Source: Planctomycetota bacterium
Lineage (GTDB): Bacteria > Planctomycetota > Brocadiia > SM23-32 > JAKLEA01
Reading direction: 5' to 3'
Length of the DNA: 64,000 nucleotides
NCBI GenBank assembly: GCA_022711755.1
Contig: JAKLEA010000010.1
Coordinates: forward strand, 62,001 to 126,000
Shown here: piece by piece, positions 1 through 8,588 of the stretch
How the letters are laid out: every line of letters begins with the position of its first letter
Position numbering within the stretch: position 1 is the first letter of the stretch
Translations under genes and position numbers: made by a program
Notes under the pieces: model-generated
What the model saw: only the letters and a program-made list of their open reading frames with translations
Told to the model about the DNA's origin: nothing
Database searches by the model: none

Positions 1-594
1 CCATAAATAGAGCGTATGCGTGTTCCAGCCGCAGACGGCGGGCGGTCGCCAGTCGCGCCATTTCCTCTTCACGACGGGCGAGATCAGAATATTTTCGCTT
101 ACAATCTTTCCCCTTTTCTTTTTGGGCAGCGCGCCCCATCGAACCTTCCGCAGTGGAAAGGCTCCTTCCTTGTTTTGTGCGTAAGAGAATCTGACAACCC
201 CATCTCTTGCGGCGACGGTCAATGCGCGGCGGCGGTCAATCCAGCGAATGAGGGCGACTACGGATATTCCAAAAGAGAAAAACAGCAACGCAAAACTTCC
301 GGATTCGCGGCCAATGGATTTGGTTAACCCATGCGTTTCAATGATAGTAATTGTCAGAAGCCATAAGCCGATCGGTGAACAAACCATCGCTGCCAGCCCA
401 AGGTTTTCCAGGAATCTTGACGGGATGGATTCCGTCAGGCTGTCGTTGCTTTCGGCGAATGGCGCAAGGCCGGGGTGGACTGAGTCCATGCACCGGCGGC
501 AGTAATCCCGCCCGTCCCAGAGATGGACCAGCTTCTCCCCTTCCGGGGCGCTCCGGCACAACGCGCACCTGTTTGTCTTTTCCGCCTCGCACAT
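1..594 (-). CDS. Partial membrane protein with N-terminal zinc-ribbon-like motif
   Basis: The frame is open for 198 codons from an ATG at 594 to base 1 without a stop, so the C-terminus lies outside the window. I do not recognise the family. Residues 10-35 hold two CxxC pairs (C10/C13 and C32/C35) that look like a small zinc ribbon. Hydrophobic stretches follow at about 65-84 and 99-118 and probably cross the membrane, then comes a soluble part rich in K and R. The gene is divergent from the sialidase-like gene at 711, with about 115 bp between them. Function unknown; the frame is supported by its length and by the ordered Cys/hydrophobic pattern. Confidence 0.7.
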   Translation of the reverse strand, partial: MCEAEKTNRCALCRSAPEGEKLVHLWDGRDYCRRCMDSVHPGLAPFAESNDSLTESIPSRFLENLGLAAMVCSPIGLWLLTITIIETHGLTKSIGRESGSFALLFFSFGISVVALIRWIDRRRALTVAARDGVVRFSYAQNKEGAFPLRKVRWGALPKKKRGKIVSENILISPVVKRKWRDWRPPAVCGWNTHTLYLW

Positions 595-630
595 GGCATG
601 TCGCCTACGTAAATCATACCGGGGGGAGGT

Positions 631-659
631 TTGACAGGAAATGCGCAACAGGGTAGCTT
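631..659 (+). promoter_or_regulatory. Putative sigma-70-type promoter of the sialidase-like operon
   Basis: A perfect TTGACA (631-636) is followed after 17 bases by TAGCTT (654-659), a weaker -10 box. It lies about 50 bases before the chosen ATG at 711 and in the correct orientation. Inference from consensus only. Confidence 0.5.
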
Positions 660-710
660 TGCAACGGATCAATGAAAGGCGCGCTACATGGCAGGGAAAG
701 GAAACGCGAT

Positions 711-1820
711 ATGCAGACGGCGATGTTCGGTCTGGCGGCGGTCGGAATACTGGTTGCGGCGACGGCGGCCTCGGCGGGGGACGCGGTCTTCGAGGACGTC
801 CACGCTGTCAAGATGCAGAAGAACGTATACGGCTACCGGGGATCGAACGGGGATTTCGTCCGGCTCAAGGACGGCGCGATTCTCTATTGCTACACGAACG
901 GCGGTATAGTCGCGCGGAAGTCGTCCGATCTCGGGAAGACGTGGGGGGATGAATCCACGCTCGTTCCGGCGCCGAAACCGCCCGCCGGGGGATACATTTG
1001 CCATCCAAGCTTCCTGCGCCTGAAGAACGGGAACATCCTGCTTTCCTACATCTACAGCACGTATCCCGCCACGCCCTACCACGGACACAATTACTACCGC
1101 CTCTCCGCCGACGAGGGCGCGACGTGGACCGAACAGTACCTGATGACGCCTTATCCGGGCTATTGTATCGTCCACAACGACCGAATCCTGACGCTTTCGA
1201 CCGGGCGGATTCTGGCGATGGCGGAATACAAGGCCCATTTCCCGTCATCGAACGACCACGGCGGCTACGTCGGCATGTCGTTCTACTCCGACAACGACGG
1301 GCTGAGCTGGTATCCGAGTAAAAACACCGTGGATATGACGCCGGTGGAGGTGCAGGAGGCTGACGCGGTGGAGCTAAAGGACGGGGGCGTGATGATGTTC
1401 GCGCGGACCTACAGCGAACACCCGGTCAGGGCCTACTCCGCCGACGGGGGGGAGACATGGTCAAAGGGGGAGGTGATAAAGGAGCTTGAAATGCCCTGCG
1501 CCGGACTGCCGACGGTGCGGCGGATCCCCAGGACGGGCGACCTGCTCTTCATCTGGATAAGCGAGAAGGCGAATGACAAGCAAGACCCGAAGATCCTCAG
1601 GCGCTGCGCGCTGACCTCGGCGATTTCACGGGACGATGGGAAGACGTTCGAGAACCTTCGGCACATCAGGCGCGATCCGGAGGACGATTTCGGGTACCAG
1701 TGCGTGGAATTCGTCGGGGATGATCTGGCGCTGGTCGGCTACCATGCGCGGGATGGTCTGCACGTTGCGCGGATCGGGATTGACTGGTTTTACGGGAAGC
1801 CGGAGGAGGGCGCGAAGTGA
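711..1820 (+). CDS. Exported sialidase-like (BNR/Asp-box) beta-propeller protein
   Basis: A 369-residue protein with a typical signal peptide (hydrophobic residues about 4-18, then ASA-G). Five Asp-box motifs of the S-x-D-x-G-x-T-W type can be read: SSDLGKTW, SADEGATW, SDNDGLSW, SADGGETW and SRDDGKTF. They mark the blades of a six-bladed sialidase-type propeller. Members hydrolyse sialic acid or related glycosides outside the cytoplasm, but many BNR proteins of this size act on other sugars, so the substrate is not assigned. The ATG at 711 is preferred over an in-frame ATG at 672 because it follows an AAGGAAA ribosome site and begins directly with the signal peptide. It overlaps the next gene by four bases, so the two are probably co-transcribed. 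Confidence 0.85.
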   Translation: MQTAMFGLAAVGILVAATAASAGDAVFEDVHAVKMQKNVYGYRGSNGDFVRLKDGAILYCYTNGGIVARKSSDLGKTWGDESTLVPAPKPPAGGYICHPSFLRLKNGNILLSYIYSTYPATPYHGHNYYRLSADEGATWTEQYLMTPYPGYCIVHNDRILTLSTGRILAMAEYKAHFPSSNDHGGYVGMSFYSDNDGLSWYPSKNTVDMTPVEVQEADAVELKDGGVMMFARTYSEHPVRAYSADGGETWSKGEVIKELEMPCAGLPTVRRIPRTGDLLFIWISEKANDKQDPKILRRCALTSAISRDDGKTFENLRHIRRDPEDDFGYQCVEFVGDDLALVGYHARDGLHVARIGIDWFYGKPEEGAK

Positions 1821-2569
1821 GTGGAATCGAGGATTCAACGCCAGAGGAACTGGCGGCGCGGATAGGCGAGGTTTATCAGGAGGTCACGAAGTACGCGCCC
1901 GGCAAGGCGGGAAGAATTGGCCCGCGCGAGCGGAATCCGGGGCCTTACAAGGACTACCCCGACGCGAAGCGGATATCGCTTCCGGAGCCGCAAAGGGACT
2001 TGGGCGCGGGGTTGTGGGGGTTGTTGGAAAAACGCCGGAGCAGGCGGGACTTCAGCGATGAGCCGATGACGCTGAACGAACTTTCGCAACTGCTATGGGC
2101 GGGGCAGGGCGTGACTTGCGAGCGGCACGGCTTCCAATTCCGAACAGCGCCCAGCGCGGGTGCGCTTTATCCGTGCGAGACATACGTTTTCGTCCATCTC
2201 GTCGAGGGGCTTCAGCGAGGTTTGTATCATTACCCGGTCCGGCGGCACGAGATCGAGCTGGTAAAGTCCGGGGATTACCGGGCAGGGCTGGCGGAGGCAT
2301 GCCTCGGACAGGAGATGGCGGGGACGTGCGCGGCGGCGTTTGCGTGGACGGGAGTGATACCGCGGTGCCGCTCGAAGTACGCCCAGCGGGCCTATCGCTA
2401 CGCTTACCTCGACGCTGGACACATCGCGCAGAATCTCTTCCTTGCGGCGGAAGCGCTGGACCTGGGATGCTGCAATATCGGAGCGTTGTTCGACGATCAG
2501 GTCAACGCGCTGCTTGACGTTGACGGGCGGGATGAGACGATACTCTATATCGCCGTGACGGGCAGATAA
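1817..2569 (+). CDS. SagB-type nitroreductase family oxidoreductase
   Basis: A 250-residue FMN-dependent nitroreductase-fold protein of the SagB/ThcOx type. Supporting segments are KRRSRRDFSDEPMTLNELSQ near residues 75-95 (FMN-phosphate binding region), TAPSAGALYPCETYVF in the middle, and AGHIAQNLFLAAEALDLG near the C-terminus. SagB enzymes oxidise azolines in peptide maturation, but many stand-alone homologues have unknown substrates. No YcaO cyclodehydratase or precursor peptide is seen nearby. The start is GTG at 1817, overlapping the TGA of the sialidase-like gene (GTGA), which implies translational coupling. Its place between two carbohydrate-active genes is unusual; the redox substrate is unknown. 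Confidence 0.88.
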   Translation: MSGIEDSTPEELAARIGEVYQEVTKYAPGKAGRIGPRERNPGPYKDYPDAKRISLPEPQRDLGAGLWGLLEKRRSRRDFSDEPMTLNELSQLLWAGQGVTCERHGFQFRTAPSAGALYPCETYVFVHLVEGLQRGLYHYPVRRHEIELVKSGDYRAGLAEACLGQEMAGTCAAAFAWTGVIPRCRSKYAQRAYRYAYLDAGHIAQNLFLAAEALDLGCCNIGALFDDQVNALLDVDGRDETILYIAVTGR

Positions 2570-2596
2570 CGCAACTGCGCGGCGGGAGAACGCGAC

Positions 2597-4060
2597 ATGT
2601 CACAACCGATTCGCATACACCCCGGGAATCCGAAGATTTTCGAGTTTCGCGGCAGACCGCTGGTACTGCTTACCGCCACGGAGCATTACGGGGCGGTGAT
2701 GAACCGCCCGTTCCGATTCGAGCGCTACCTTGAGGATGCCGCCGAAAAGAAGATAACGCTCACTCGGTTGTTCACCCTTTTCCGCGAGCTTCAGAGCCAC
2801 TGCAACCCCTACTCCACGTGCAAGCCGGAATCGCCGGACTACGTCTCTCCCTTCAAACGGGTCGGCCCAGGCAGGGCACTTGACGGCGAGCCGCAATACG
2901 ATCTGGATCAATGGAACCCGGAGTTTTTCGACCGTCTGCACCGGTTCCTGACGATGGCATCGGGCTACGGCATCATCGTGGAAGTGGCACTGCTGAGCAA
3001 CACGTACGGCGACAGCGTCTGGTCCCTCAACCCGCTGCACCCGCGCAACAACGTCAATGGGATCGAGGAGATCAAGTGGCCGGAATACATGACCCGGCGT
3101 CATCCGCGCCTTTTTGCCCGCCAGGCGGCGCACGCGCGCAGGATCGTACAGGAAACGAATCGCTACGACAACGTCATCTATGAGATCTGCAATGAGCCTG
3201 GAGGCGACCTTCGCGCCGAGGGAAGTCCCGCCGCATCAGAGGTCAACGAATGGCTGACGGCTCTCGCCGGCGTCATCCGTGAAACAGAGTCCGGACTGCC
3301 GAACAAGCACCTCATCGCCGGTCAGGAGGCGTTCGCCTACGAACCGTGGGAGCAGAGGTCCGACAGGTCGTTCCGGGATTTTCCCGTGGACTGCGTGAAC
3401 ATGCACCCTCTGCCCAATACGACCTACGGCGGCAGAAGCTACGACATGGGCGCGTTCATGTCCAAGCAACTGAAGCTTCGGGCCGTGCGGGACTACTGCC
3501 TCGCCACATATGATTCGCCCAAGCCATTGAACTTCGACGAGGACAACGCAGCGAGCCAGTACAAGGATTTCGACGGATGGACCATCCACCGCAAACGCGC
3601 GTGGACCACGCTCATGTGCGGCGGCCACTACGACTACATTGACTTCTCAATCATCAACTATTGCGAGACCGGGACGGAAGAATCGCGGCGGCATATCCGG
3701 ACGTGGATGAAGCACCTGTCGGAATACATACATTCGCTCGATCTGGTCAAGGCGCGCCCGGCTCCGCGCATCCTGCGGAAGCGCCCGGAACATACGATCC
3801 CCTCCGTGATGGCAGCGGGGAGTGAGGATATCAGCATCTACCTGGCCGACGGGCGGGAGTTGGGAGAAGCCGGCGCGGGAGAGACCATCAGCGGCGAGGC
3901 GGTCTGTGATCTGCCGGATGGAGACTTCGAGGTCGCGTGCTATTCGCCGGTCACGGGGCTTTACTCCCCCTGGTCGGCCATGCGCGGAGGCGCGGGCGCG
4001 CGCCTTGCAGCGCCTGAGTTCAGGCACGACATTGTTCTGCGAATACGAAGGCGGTTGTAA
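2597..4060 (+). CDS. Clan GH-A-like TIM-barrel glycoside hydrolase
   Basis: A 487-residue protein without a signal peptide. The N-terminal three quarters look like a GH5/DUF4038-type (beta/alpha)8 barrel. The motif YEICNEP places the likely acid/base Glu at residue 200 at the end of strand 4. A second acidic cluster, FDEDNA (E315), is the best nucleophile candidate. The C-terminal ~100 residues form a beta-rich module of the sort that often follows the barrel in this group. The substrate cannot be told from sequence. It starts 27 bases after the nitroreductase stop, with a GGGAG ribosome site, as the third gene of one operon. Lack of an export signal suggests an intracellular glycosidase acting on imported oligosaccharides, which is an inference. 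Confidence 0.75.
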   Translation: MSQPIRIHPGNPKIFEFRGRPLVLLTATEHYGAVMNRPFRFERYLEDAAEKKITLTRLFTLFRELQSHCNPYSTCKPESPDYVSPFKRVGPGRALDGEPQYDLDQWNPEFFDRLHRFLTMASGYGIIVEVALLSNTYGDSVWSLNPLHPRNNVNGIEEIKWPEYMTRRHPRLFARQAAHARRIVQETNRYDNVIYEICNEPGGDLRAEGSPAASEVNEWLTALAGVIRETESGLPNKHLIAGQEAFAYEPWEQRSDRSFRDFPVDCVNMHPLPNTTYGGRSYDMGAFMSKQLKLRAVRDYCLATYDSPKPLNFDEDNAASQYKDFDGWTIHRKRAWTTLMCGGHYDYIDFSIINYCETGTEESRRHIRTWMKHLSEYIHSLDLVKARPAPRILRKRPEHTIPSVMAAGSEDISIYLADGRELGEAGAGETISGEAVCDLPDGDFEVACYSPVTGLYSPWSAMRGGAGARLAAPEFRHDIVLRIRRRL

Positions 4061-4157
4061 GACACGACGTATTCAGGAAGACCTTTCGACGGGGGGGAGT
4101 GGAAAGGAACACCGCGAATTGCGGGCAACTCTTGCGCCATGCCAGGATGCGGCGGCG

Positions 4158-4385
4158 CTATTCCTTGGCGTCCCGCGAGTCGGTCTTCTTTCTTCCCCTT
4201 GCCAGCCTGACGGCAAGCACGCCTGCTATCACTCCCGACGCGATCCACAGAGGAGCCAGCGTGTCGGCAATTTGAGCGATCAGAAACATTCCACCAATCC
4301 CACCTTCCCGAACCCCCCGTTGTCCGCCGGGCGTTCGTCGCCTCTGGCCCGGTTCCGGCGTTTCTTCGTCCGTCACAACTCCCAT
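4158..4385 (-). CDS. Small single-pass membrane protein (tentative)
   Basis: A 75-residue frame in the 440 bp between two convergent genes. The first 32 residues are Gly/Arg-rich and may be untranslated. From M33 onward there is one hydrophobic segment (about 34-60, with a break) followed by a basic tail (RLARGRKKTDSRDAKE), which is a credible membrane microprotein. No strong ribosome site is visible, so the start is uncertain. Nothing else is evident in 4061-4504. Confidence 0.4.
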   Translation of the reverse strand: MGVVTDEETPEPGQRRRTPGGQRGVREGGIGGMFLIAQIADTLAPLWIASGVIAGVLAVRLARGRKKTDSRDAKE

Positions 4386-4504
4386 GCGTGCGATAACGTC
4401 CCACAGATTCTCTGCGCGCTCCCCTTGCGCATGTCGGGATGATAGCAGACTCCGCGGCAGGAGTCAAGCGCGGAAAAGACGGCTGGACGAACCATGCGGC
4501 AATA

Positions 4505-6454
4505 TTATGCCGGTTCCAGCCCCTGGCGGATGATGAGGGCGGCCAGTTCCGCCGGGAGCCGCTGGATCGCGGTGTCCACGGACTCGGCGCAGCGGGAAAT
4601 GACGAACTTTACCCTGACCTGGTATTCCTTCAGGACGGATATGAGCCATTGGAGGGCTTCGTGTTCGCATTCGACAAGGTAATCCAGGCTCAGATGAATC
4701 TCGCCGTCTTCGTTCTTGAGGTAGTTGATGACCTTGCGGGCCAGAAGCCGGGTGTTGACGCGGTCCATGGTTCCGCGCAGTTCGACGAGCATCGGGCTTT
4801 GGCTCCAGTTGACGTTCACGTCAAGGATGCTGCCGTTCATGCGGCCCTTCATGCTCTCGGCGGTAAGTTCGTATACCGACGTGCGGTAGTTCTGAACGAA
4901 GGTCTTGGGCTGATAGACGTTTTCGCCTCTTGCCACGCGCCCGGCCTCTCCGGCGGCGTAGAGAAGGGCGGCGCTTGAGAGGGCTTTCTGTTTGATGGTC
5001 ATCGGTCCGAGGATTTCTTCGTACTTCGCCATGACCTCATCCGTGTATTTCAGCGCGTGTTCGTTATGGGCATATTTGCGCAGAACGGTCAGCAGGGGGC
5101 GCAGATAATCCGCGTTCTCGCGTATCTTTTGGGCGCGCTTGCGCATCCAGGGATCATCGTATCCGGCGAGGGTTTTGCTTCCGCGGATGATTGTGTCGCA
5201 CATGCGCAGTAGGGATGACGCCTGGACGTCGTAGTCGTACTTGAAGGCGGCCTTGAGTGTTTCCGACGACTCCTCGGCAGTGAAGTTAGGATGGCGGAAC
5301 CAGATGTAGTGCTGGCCGTGCCACTCCTCGTAGGGCAGGTCCTTGCGTATGAGGCCCTTGCTGTCGTAGTCGGCGTAAAGGGCCGTTCCCGGCATGGGGC
5401 CGAGGCCCATGAACTGGACGTAGTCGGACTGCATGTCAACGATGAAGCGGATGTCGTCCCAGATGCTCTCCTTGTCGTGCTGCTCCAGGAAGAGTATGCC
5501 GGAGGCCAGGACGCAGACGCCGTGTTCGCGCAGTTCGCGGATCATGGACTTGATGTCCACGCCGCGGTTCTTTTCGTAGACTTCGTATTTGGATTCGACT
5601 CCCATCCAGAGGAAGTTGACGCCAAGCTCGGCCAGGAACTTCACGCCGACCTGATTGATAGTTTCAGCGGAGCTGAACAGGCCAAAGCGGAAGAGCTTGT
5701 TGTTTTCCTTCATCAGCTTGACGAGTTCTTTGGCGCGTTCCGGTCTTTTCAGGAAGTTCTCGTCCATGACGAAGAACTCGCTGAAACTGGTTTTGGCCTC
5801 AAGCTGGCAGCATGCGTCGAAAAGCTCTTTGCCCGTGTCGAAGTAAGGCGTGTATTTCTTGTCGAAGAAGTGGCTTGTGGCGCAGAAACGGCAGGCGTTT
5901 GGGCAGCCGACGCCGGGGATGAGGACGACGGAATCGGACTTCAGCGGGATGCCGAGGACGTGTTTTGAGAATGCGGCGACGAGGTCGGGGTGCTTAATCG
6001 GTCTGTCCGTGTCCTCTCCCAGAAGTTGGCGCAGCCACATGACGCCTTCGCCGCGGCAGATGTAGTCATGCTGGATGAGATTCTCGACGTTCGGAATCTT
6101 CGTGCCGTGGCCGCCGAGGATGATCTTGGTGTTCGGGGAGTGTTCGCGGATCAGCTCGGCCATGCGACGCGCCTTCACGAAGTTGGGCACGATGAAGGAG
6201 ATGCCAATGTAGTCGTAGCCCTTCTTGATTTCCCTGACGAAGCGGTCAATGGACGGGAAGTCAAGGACCGTGGCCGGGGCCTTGATGTTTTCGGCAAGGA
6301 AGTAAAGGCCGTAGCTCTGATGATGGAACCGGATGGAGAAGATTCCCTGCTCCCGGGTGACCTGATTGTGGAGCAGTTCTATTACGTTTTCTTTTCGTCC
6401 GTATTCGTCGTCAACGCCGTAGGGACCGAAGACAGAGGTGAGCAGAATTCTCAT
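4505..6454 (-). CDS. B12-binding-like radical SAM protein with C-terminal STAS-like domain
   Basis: A 649-residue cytoplasmic protein. Residues about 1-150 resemble the cobalamin-binding Rossmann domain found before many radical SAM cores (YDYIGISF, KIILGGHGTK). The core carries the [4Fe-4S] motif CxxxCxxC at C184, C188 and C191 (GCPNACRFC), followed by FVMDENF and GVES-type segments. About 555-645 is an alpha/beta segment (SLDYLVECEHEALQWLISVL, then VKFVIS) that looks like a STAS domain, as in anti-sigma antagonists. The reaction is unknown; relatives perform methylations or ring chemistry. The start is set by AAGGAG nine bases before ATG 6454. It is monocistronic and separated by over 500 bp from the next gene. 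Confidence 0.85.
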   Translation of the reverse strand: MRILLTSVFGPYGVDDEYGRKENVIELLHNQVTREQGIFSIRFHHQSYGLYFLAENIKAPATVLDFPSIDRFVREIKKGYDYIGISFIVPNFVKARRMAELIREHSPNTKIILGGHGTKIPNVENLIQHDYICRGEGVMWLRQLLGEDTDRPIKHPDLVAAFSKHVLGIPLKSDSVVLIPGVGCPNACRFCATSHFFDKKYTPYFDTGKELFDACCQLEAKTSFSEFFVMDENFLKRPERAKELVKLMKENNKLFRFGLFSSAETINQVGVKFLAELGVNFLWMGVESKYEVYEKNRGVDIKSMIRELREHGVCVLASGILFLEQHDKESIWDDIRFIVDMQSDYVQFMGLGPMPGTALYADYDSKGLIRKDLPYEEWHGQHYIWFRHPNFTAEESSETLKAAFKYDYDVQASSLLRMCDTIIRGSKTLAGYDDPWMRKRAQKIRENADYLRPLLTVLRKYAHNEHALKYTDEVMAKYEEILGPMTIKQKALSSAALLYAAGEAGRVARGENVYQPKTFVQNYRTSVYELTAESMKGRMNGSILDVNVNWSQSPMLVELRGTMDRVNTRLLARKVINYLKNEDGEIHLSLDYLVECEHEALQWLISVLKEYQVRVKFVISRCAESVDTAIQRLPAELAALIIRQGLEPA

Positions 6455-6491
6455 TACAGACTCCTTATGCGGGCAGAAACAGGAAAAATTG

Positions 6492-6497
6492 ATTATA
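6492..6497 (-). promoter_or_regulatory. Putative -10 box of the radical SAM gene
   Basis: A perfect TATAAT on the minus strand lies 38 bases before the ATG at 6454. No good -35 box is seen at 16-18 bases, so this is a partial match. Confidence 0.4.
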
Positions 6498-6569
6498 TCG
6501 CCGGAGTCCGGTTTAGGGAAGAGATTTTTCAGGGGTTCCGTACGGCGTCAGTCACGGGGCCGGGGCGGC

Positions 6570-6596
6570 GTAGGGGCGGGTTTCAAACCCGCCCCT
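6570..6596. repeat. Palindromic repeat, family A, copy 1
   Basis: Twelve-base arms AGGGGCGGGTTT and AAACCCGCCCCT flank a single central C (6572-6596), preceded by GT. The same 27 bases occur in the same orientation at 21283-21309. It is a REP-like or MITE-like element by appearance. Confidence 0.85.
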
Positions 6597-6920
6597 TAGT
6601 GGCTGGTATATAAACGCCCCCTTTACTGATCGGATACGGGGTTCCTGCGCAGCACATGGCGCGCCCATTCAGGCGGATATGTTCAGTCCAGAAATCCCGC
6701 AGCAGACAAACCTTCCAACCGTCACACTCAGGGAAAGCCCCCCTCCTGTCGCTTGCGCGACGTCCTCCCCCCGCCGTTGCAACGTCAAACAATCCCGGTG
6801 GGTTTCTCCGCGCGGCGGAGGGAGATTGCCCTGATATGGGCGGAAGGGAGGCATTGGGAAGCGCCATCGTCACAGGCGCGGGATTCAGCTACCCGGATAA
6901 ATGGACGCACCCGTACAGTA

Positions 6921-6954
6921 AAAAGGCCGATCCCGACTTTGATCGAGACCGGCC
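6921..6954 (-). terminator. Rho-independent terminator of the PEP-CTERM gene at 6987
   Basis: On the minus strand GGCCGGTCTCGA and TCGGGATCGGCC pair around a six-base loop and run into TTTTT. It begins about 30 bases after the stop codon. Confidence 0.85.
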
Positions 6955-6986
6955 CTGTTGTTCGTCTGCTCAAACCGGAGAGCTAT

Positions 6987-7622
6987 TTAGCTTTTCTTCC
7001 TGCGGACGTAGACCGCAACGGCGATGCCCATGCCCAGAAGAGCGAAGGCGCCGGGTTCCGGAACGACAACGTGTACGATGAACGGCTCGCCGGCATGCAG
7101 CAGCAAGGGATCATGCGGTACGCCCATCCAGTCCGAAGCGTCGTAGTAGTTCAGGAACAGCAAGTAGTCGCCCGGGGCTGCGGCGGCGTCAACATGCAGA
7201 GTGAAATCGGCCGGCCGCATTATGCCAAGCTCTTCCACCAGTGGCGGATTGTGAATGGTCATCAACGCCTCAAGAGGCGAAGGGTTGGCGGGTATCAGCG
7301 GAATCGGCGTTGGCGCGGAATTGTCAAACAGCCCGTCGTTCTCAAACCACATGGTTTGGTCAATGTCTCTGGCAATAATGGTGAAGATTCCCGGCGCGTC
7401 GGCTTCTATATCAGCGCCAATCCCGCCTACGCCCGTCGGCGGGGTGGCGTTAAGCTCCAGGAAAATATCGAAGAAGGAATCCGGCATTACGAAGATTTCA
7501 TTATCCCCGCTTATGCCGGTAGCCATGTCGCCCTCGAACAACCCGAAGAGGACGTCCGCGCTTGCCGCGCCGGAGAAGGCCAGAAAAATCGCCAACGCCA
7601 AGCCCAAAACTATTTTCTTCAT
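6987..7622 (-). CDS. PEP-CTERM sorting-domain protein
   Basis: A 211-residue secreted protein of no recognised central domain. It has a signal peptide (MKKIVLGLALAIFLAFSG, cleavage near ASA-D) and ends in a textbook PEP-CTERM tail: VPEPGAF, a hydrophobic helix of about 17 residues and the basic YVRRKKS. Such proteins are recognised by an exosortase, which cuts at the PEP motif during export. The middle is acidic and beta-rich. The ATG at 7622 follows GGGAGG at proper spacing, so the in-frame codons upstream are not used. A strong promoter lies about 60 bases upstream and a terminator downstream, so it is a single-gene unit. Confidence 0.9.
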   Translation of the reverse strand: MKKIVLGLALAIFLAFSGAASADVLFGLFEGDMATGISGDNEIFVMPDSFFDIFLELNATPPTGVGGIGADIEADAPGIFTIIARDIDQTMWFENDGLFDNSAPTPIPLIPANPSPLEALMTIHNPPLVEELGIMRPADFTLHVDAAAAPGDYLLFLNYYDASDWMGVPHDPLLLHAGEPFIVHVVVPEPGAFALLGMGIAVAVYVRRKKS

Positions 7623-7681
7623 GGCTCTGCCTCCCGACTCAATCACACATTGCCTTCGATGAACGAAATGACATAGTTAGG

Positions 7682-7710
7682 ATTATAGACATTACGACTG
7701 TCTGGGTCAA
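7682..7710 (-). promoter_or_regulatory. Promoter of the PEP-CTERM gene
   Basis: On the minus strand TTGACC (7710-7705), a 17-base spacer and a perfect TATAAT (7687-7682) lie 60 bases before the ATG at 7622. This is among the best sigma-70-type matches in the window. Confidence 0.7.
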
Positions 7711-7767
7711 GGCGAATTACGGATATTTCTTGGGATCGGATACCGTGGGAATGGCAGGCGCGCGGGG

Positions 7768-8205
7768 TTATTCTTCGACCTCGAAGGTTGTTTCCCCGGT
7801 CATCTGCAGGTGTCGCATGATGCGGCGTATTCGAATTAGAATATCGTCAACACGAGTGGCGAACGGCTCGGCGTCGTCCTTTTCCGCGAAGTGCCAGAGG
7901 CTTTCGTTGACCAGCACCAGGAGCGTGCGGGTGTTGCGCCCGGGACGGCGGTTGCGGGCCGCAAGATCGGCGCAAAGCTCCTGGGCGACGAGGGCGAGGC
8001 CTTCCATGTTGCGATGTTTGAGTTCTCTTGCCTTTTCGGCCACGACGCCCATGAGTTGGGCGATTGATTTGAGCAGTTTGCGCTTATCGGCGCGATGATT
8101 CTCAAGGTAAAGAATATATGTGGCCATTCTGCGCAGCGCCACGCGGCTGTCGCGCACGGGGTCCGGCGTTCCGGTTTCGGCGTTTGGCTGGTTATCGGTG
8201 GCCAT
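7768..8205 (-). CDS. Hypothetical alpha-helical protein
   Basis: A 145-residue protein of no family known to me. It is almost entirely helical by composition, charged, and without signal peptide or membrane segment. Residues 30-140 alternate K/R/E with L/I/A as in a helical bundle (for example RKLLKSIAQLMGVVAEKARELK). The N-terminal ~26 residues are low in hydrophobics, so translation could also begin at M27. No strong ribosome site is visible. The gene at 8265 lies 59 bp upstream in the same direction, so the two may share a transcript. Confidence 0.6.
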   Translation of the reverse strand: MATDNQPNAETGTPDPVRDSRVALRRMATYILYLENHRADKRKLLKSIAQLMGVVAEKARELKHRNMEGLALVAQELCADLAARNRRPGRNTRTLLVLVNESLWHFAEKDDAEPFATRVDDILIRIRRIMRHLQMTGETTFEVEE

Positions 8206-8264
8206 ATGCTTTGCCGGGAGATTCGACCGATTATTGTCCGAGTCTGATCCCGCGCATGTACGGT

Positions 8265-8588
8265 TTATCCCTGCGCATCTTCCGTGGCGGAGTCCTGCGC
8301 CGCAGCTTGGGCGAGCTGCTTCGGGGTTTTTGAGCCGTCAGACGCGGAAGTCTGATGGCTGACAAGGGCGACCACTTCAGGGACCCCCCATTTTTTCAGT
8401 TCCTGCACGAGGCGGACGACCTCCTCCGGATCGCCTCTTACTGTGTAGACCACGGTGTCGCCGCGGCGATATCCCTGGACGCCGCGGTTTATGCCGTCAT
8501 CAATCCCTGCGGGAAGGGCCGCTCCCTCGGCGACGCGTTCGACGGCGACCGGCAGGGCGGGCGATTGCTTCTGCCGTCTTTTATGCAT
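8265..8588 (-). CDS. Hypothetical small protein
   Basis: A 107-residue protein without a recognised domain. The middle (RGDTVVYTVRGDPEEVVRLVQELKKWGVPEVVALVS) looks like a small alpha/beta fold, with two strands, a helix and a strand. The ends are low-complexity and rich in A, Q, S, K and R. The coherent central pattern suggests a real gene. It is in line with the genes at 8762 and 7768, but the terminator at 8689-8732 separates it from 8762. Confidence 0.55.
   Translation of the reverse strand: MHKRRQKQSPALPVAVERVAEGAALPAGIDDGINRGVQGYRRGDTVVYTVRGDPEEVVRLVQELKKWGVPEVVALVSHQTSASDGSKTPKQLAQAAAQDSATEDAQG

Larger units (their letters stand above)
6455..6986. other. Non-coding stretch with one palindromic repeat
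   Basis: About 530 bp between the radical SAM gene and the PEP-CTERM gene. It holds the palindrome at 6570-6596 and the terminator at 6921-6954. Frames on both strands here lack any recognisable protein character, so I see no gene. Confidence 0.6.

Noticed and set aside
6583..6873. A 96-codon minus-strand frame next to the palindrome
   Set aside because: Its end is coded by the region beside the repeat and the rest has irregular composition, no ribosome site and no domain.
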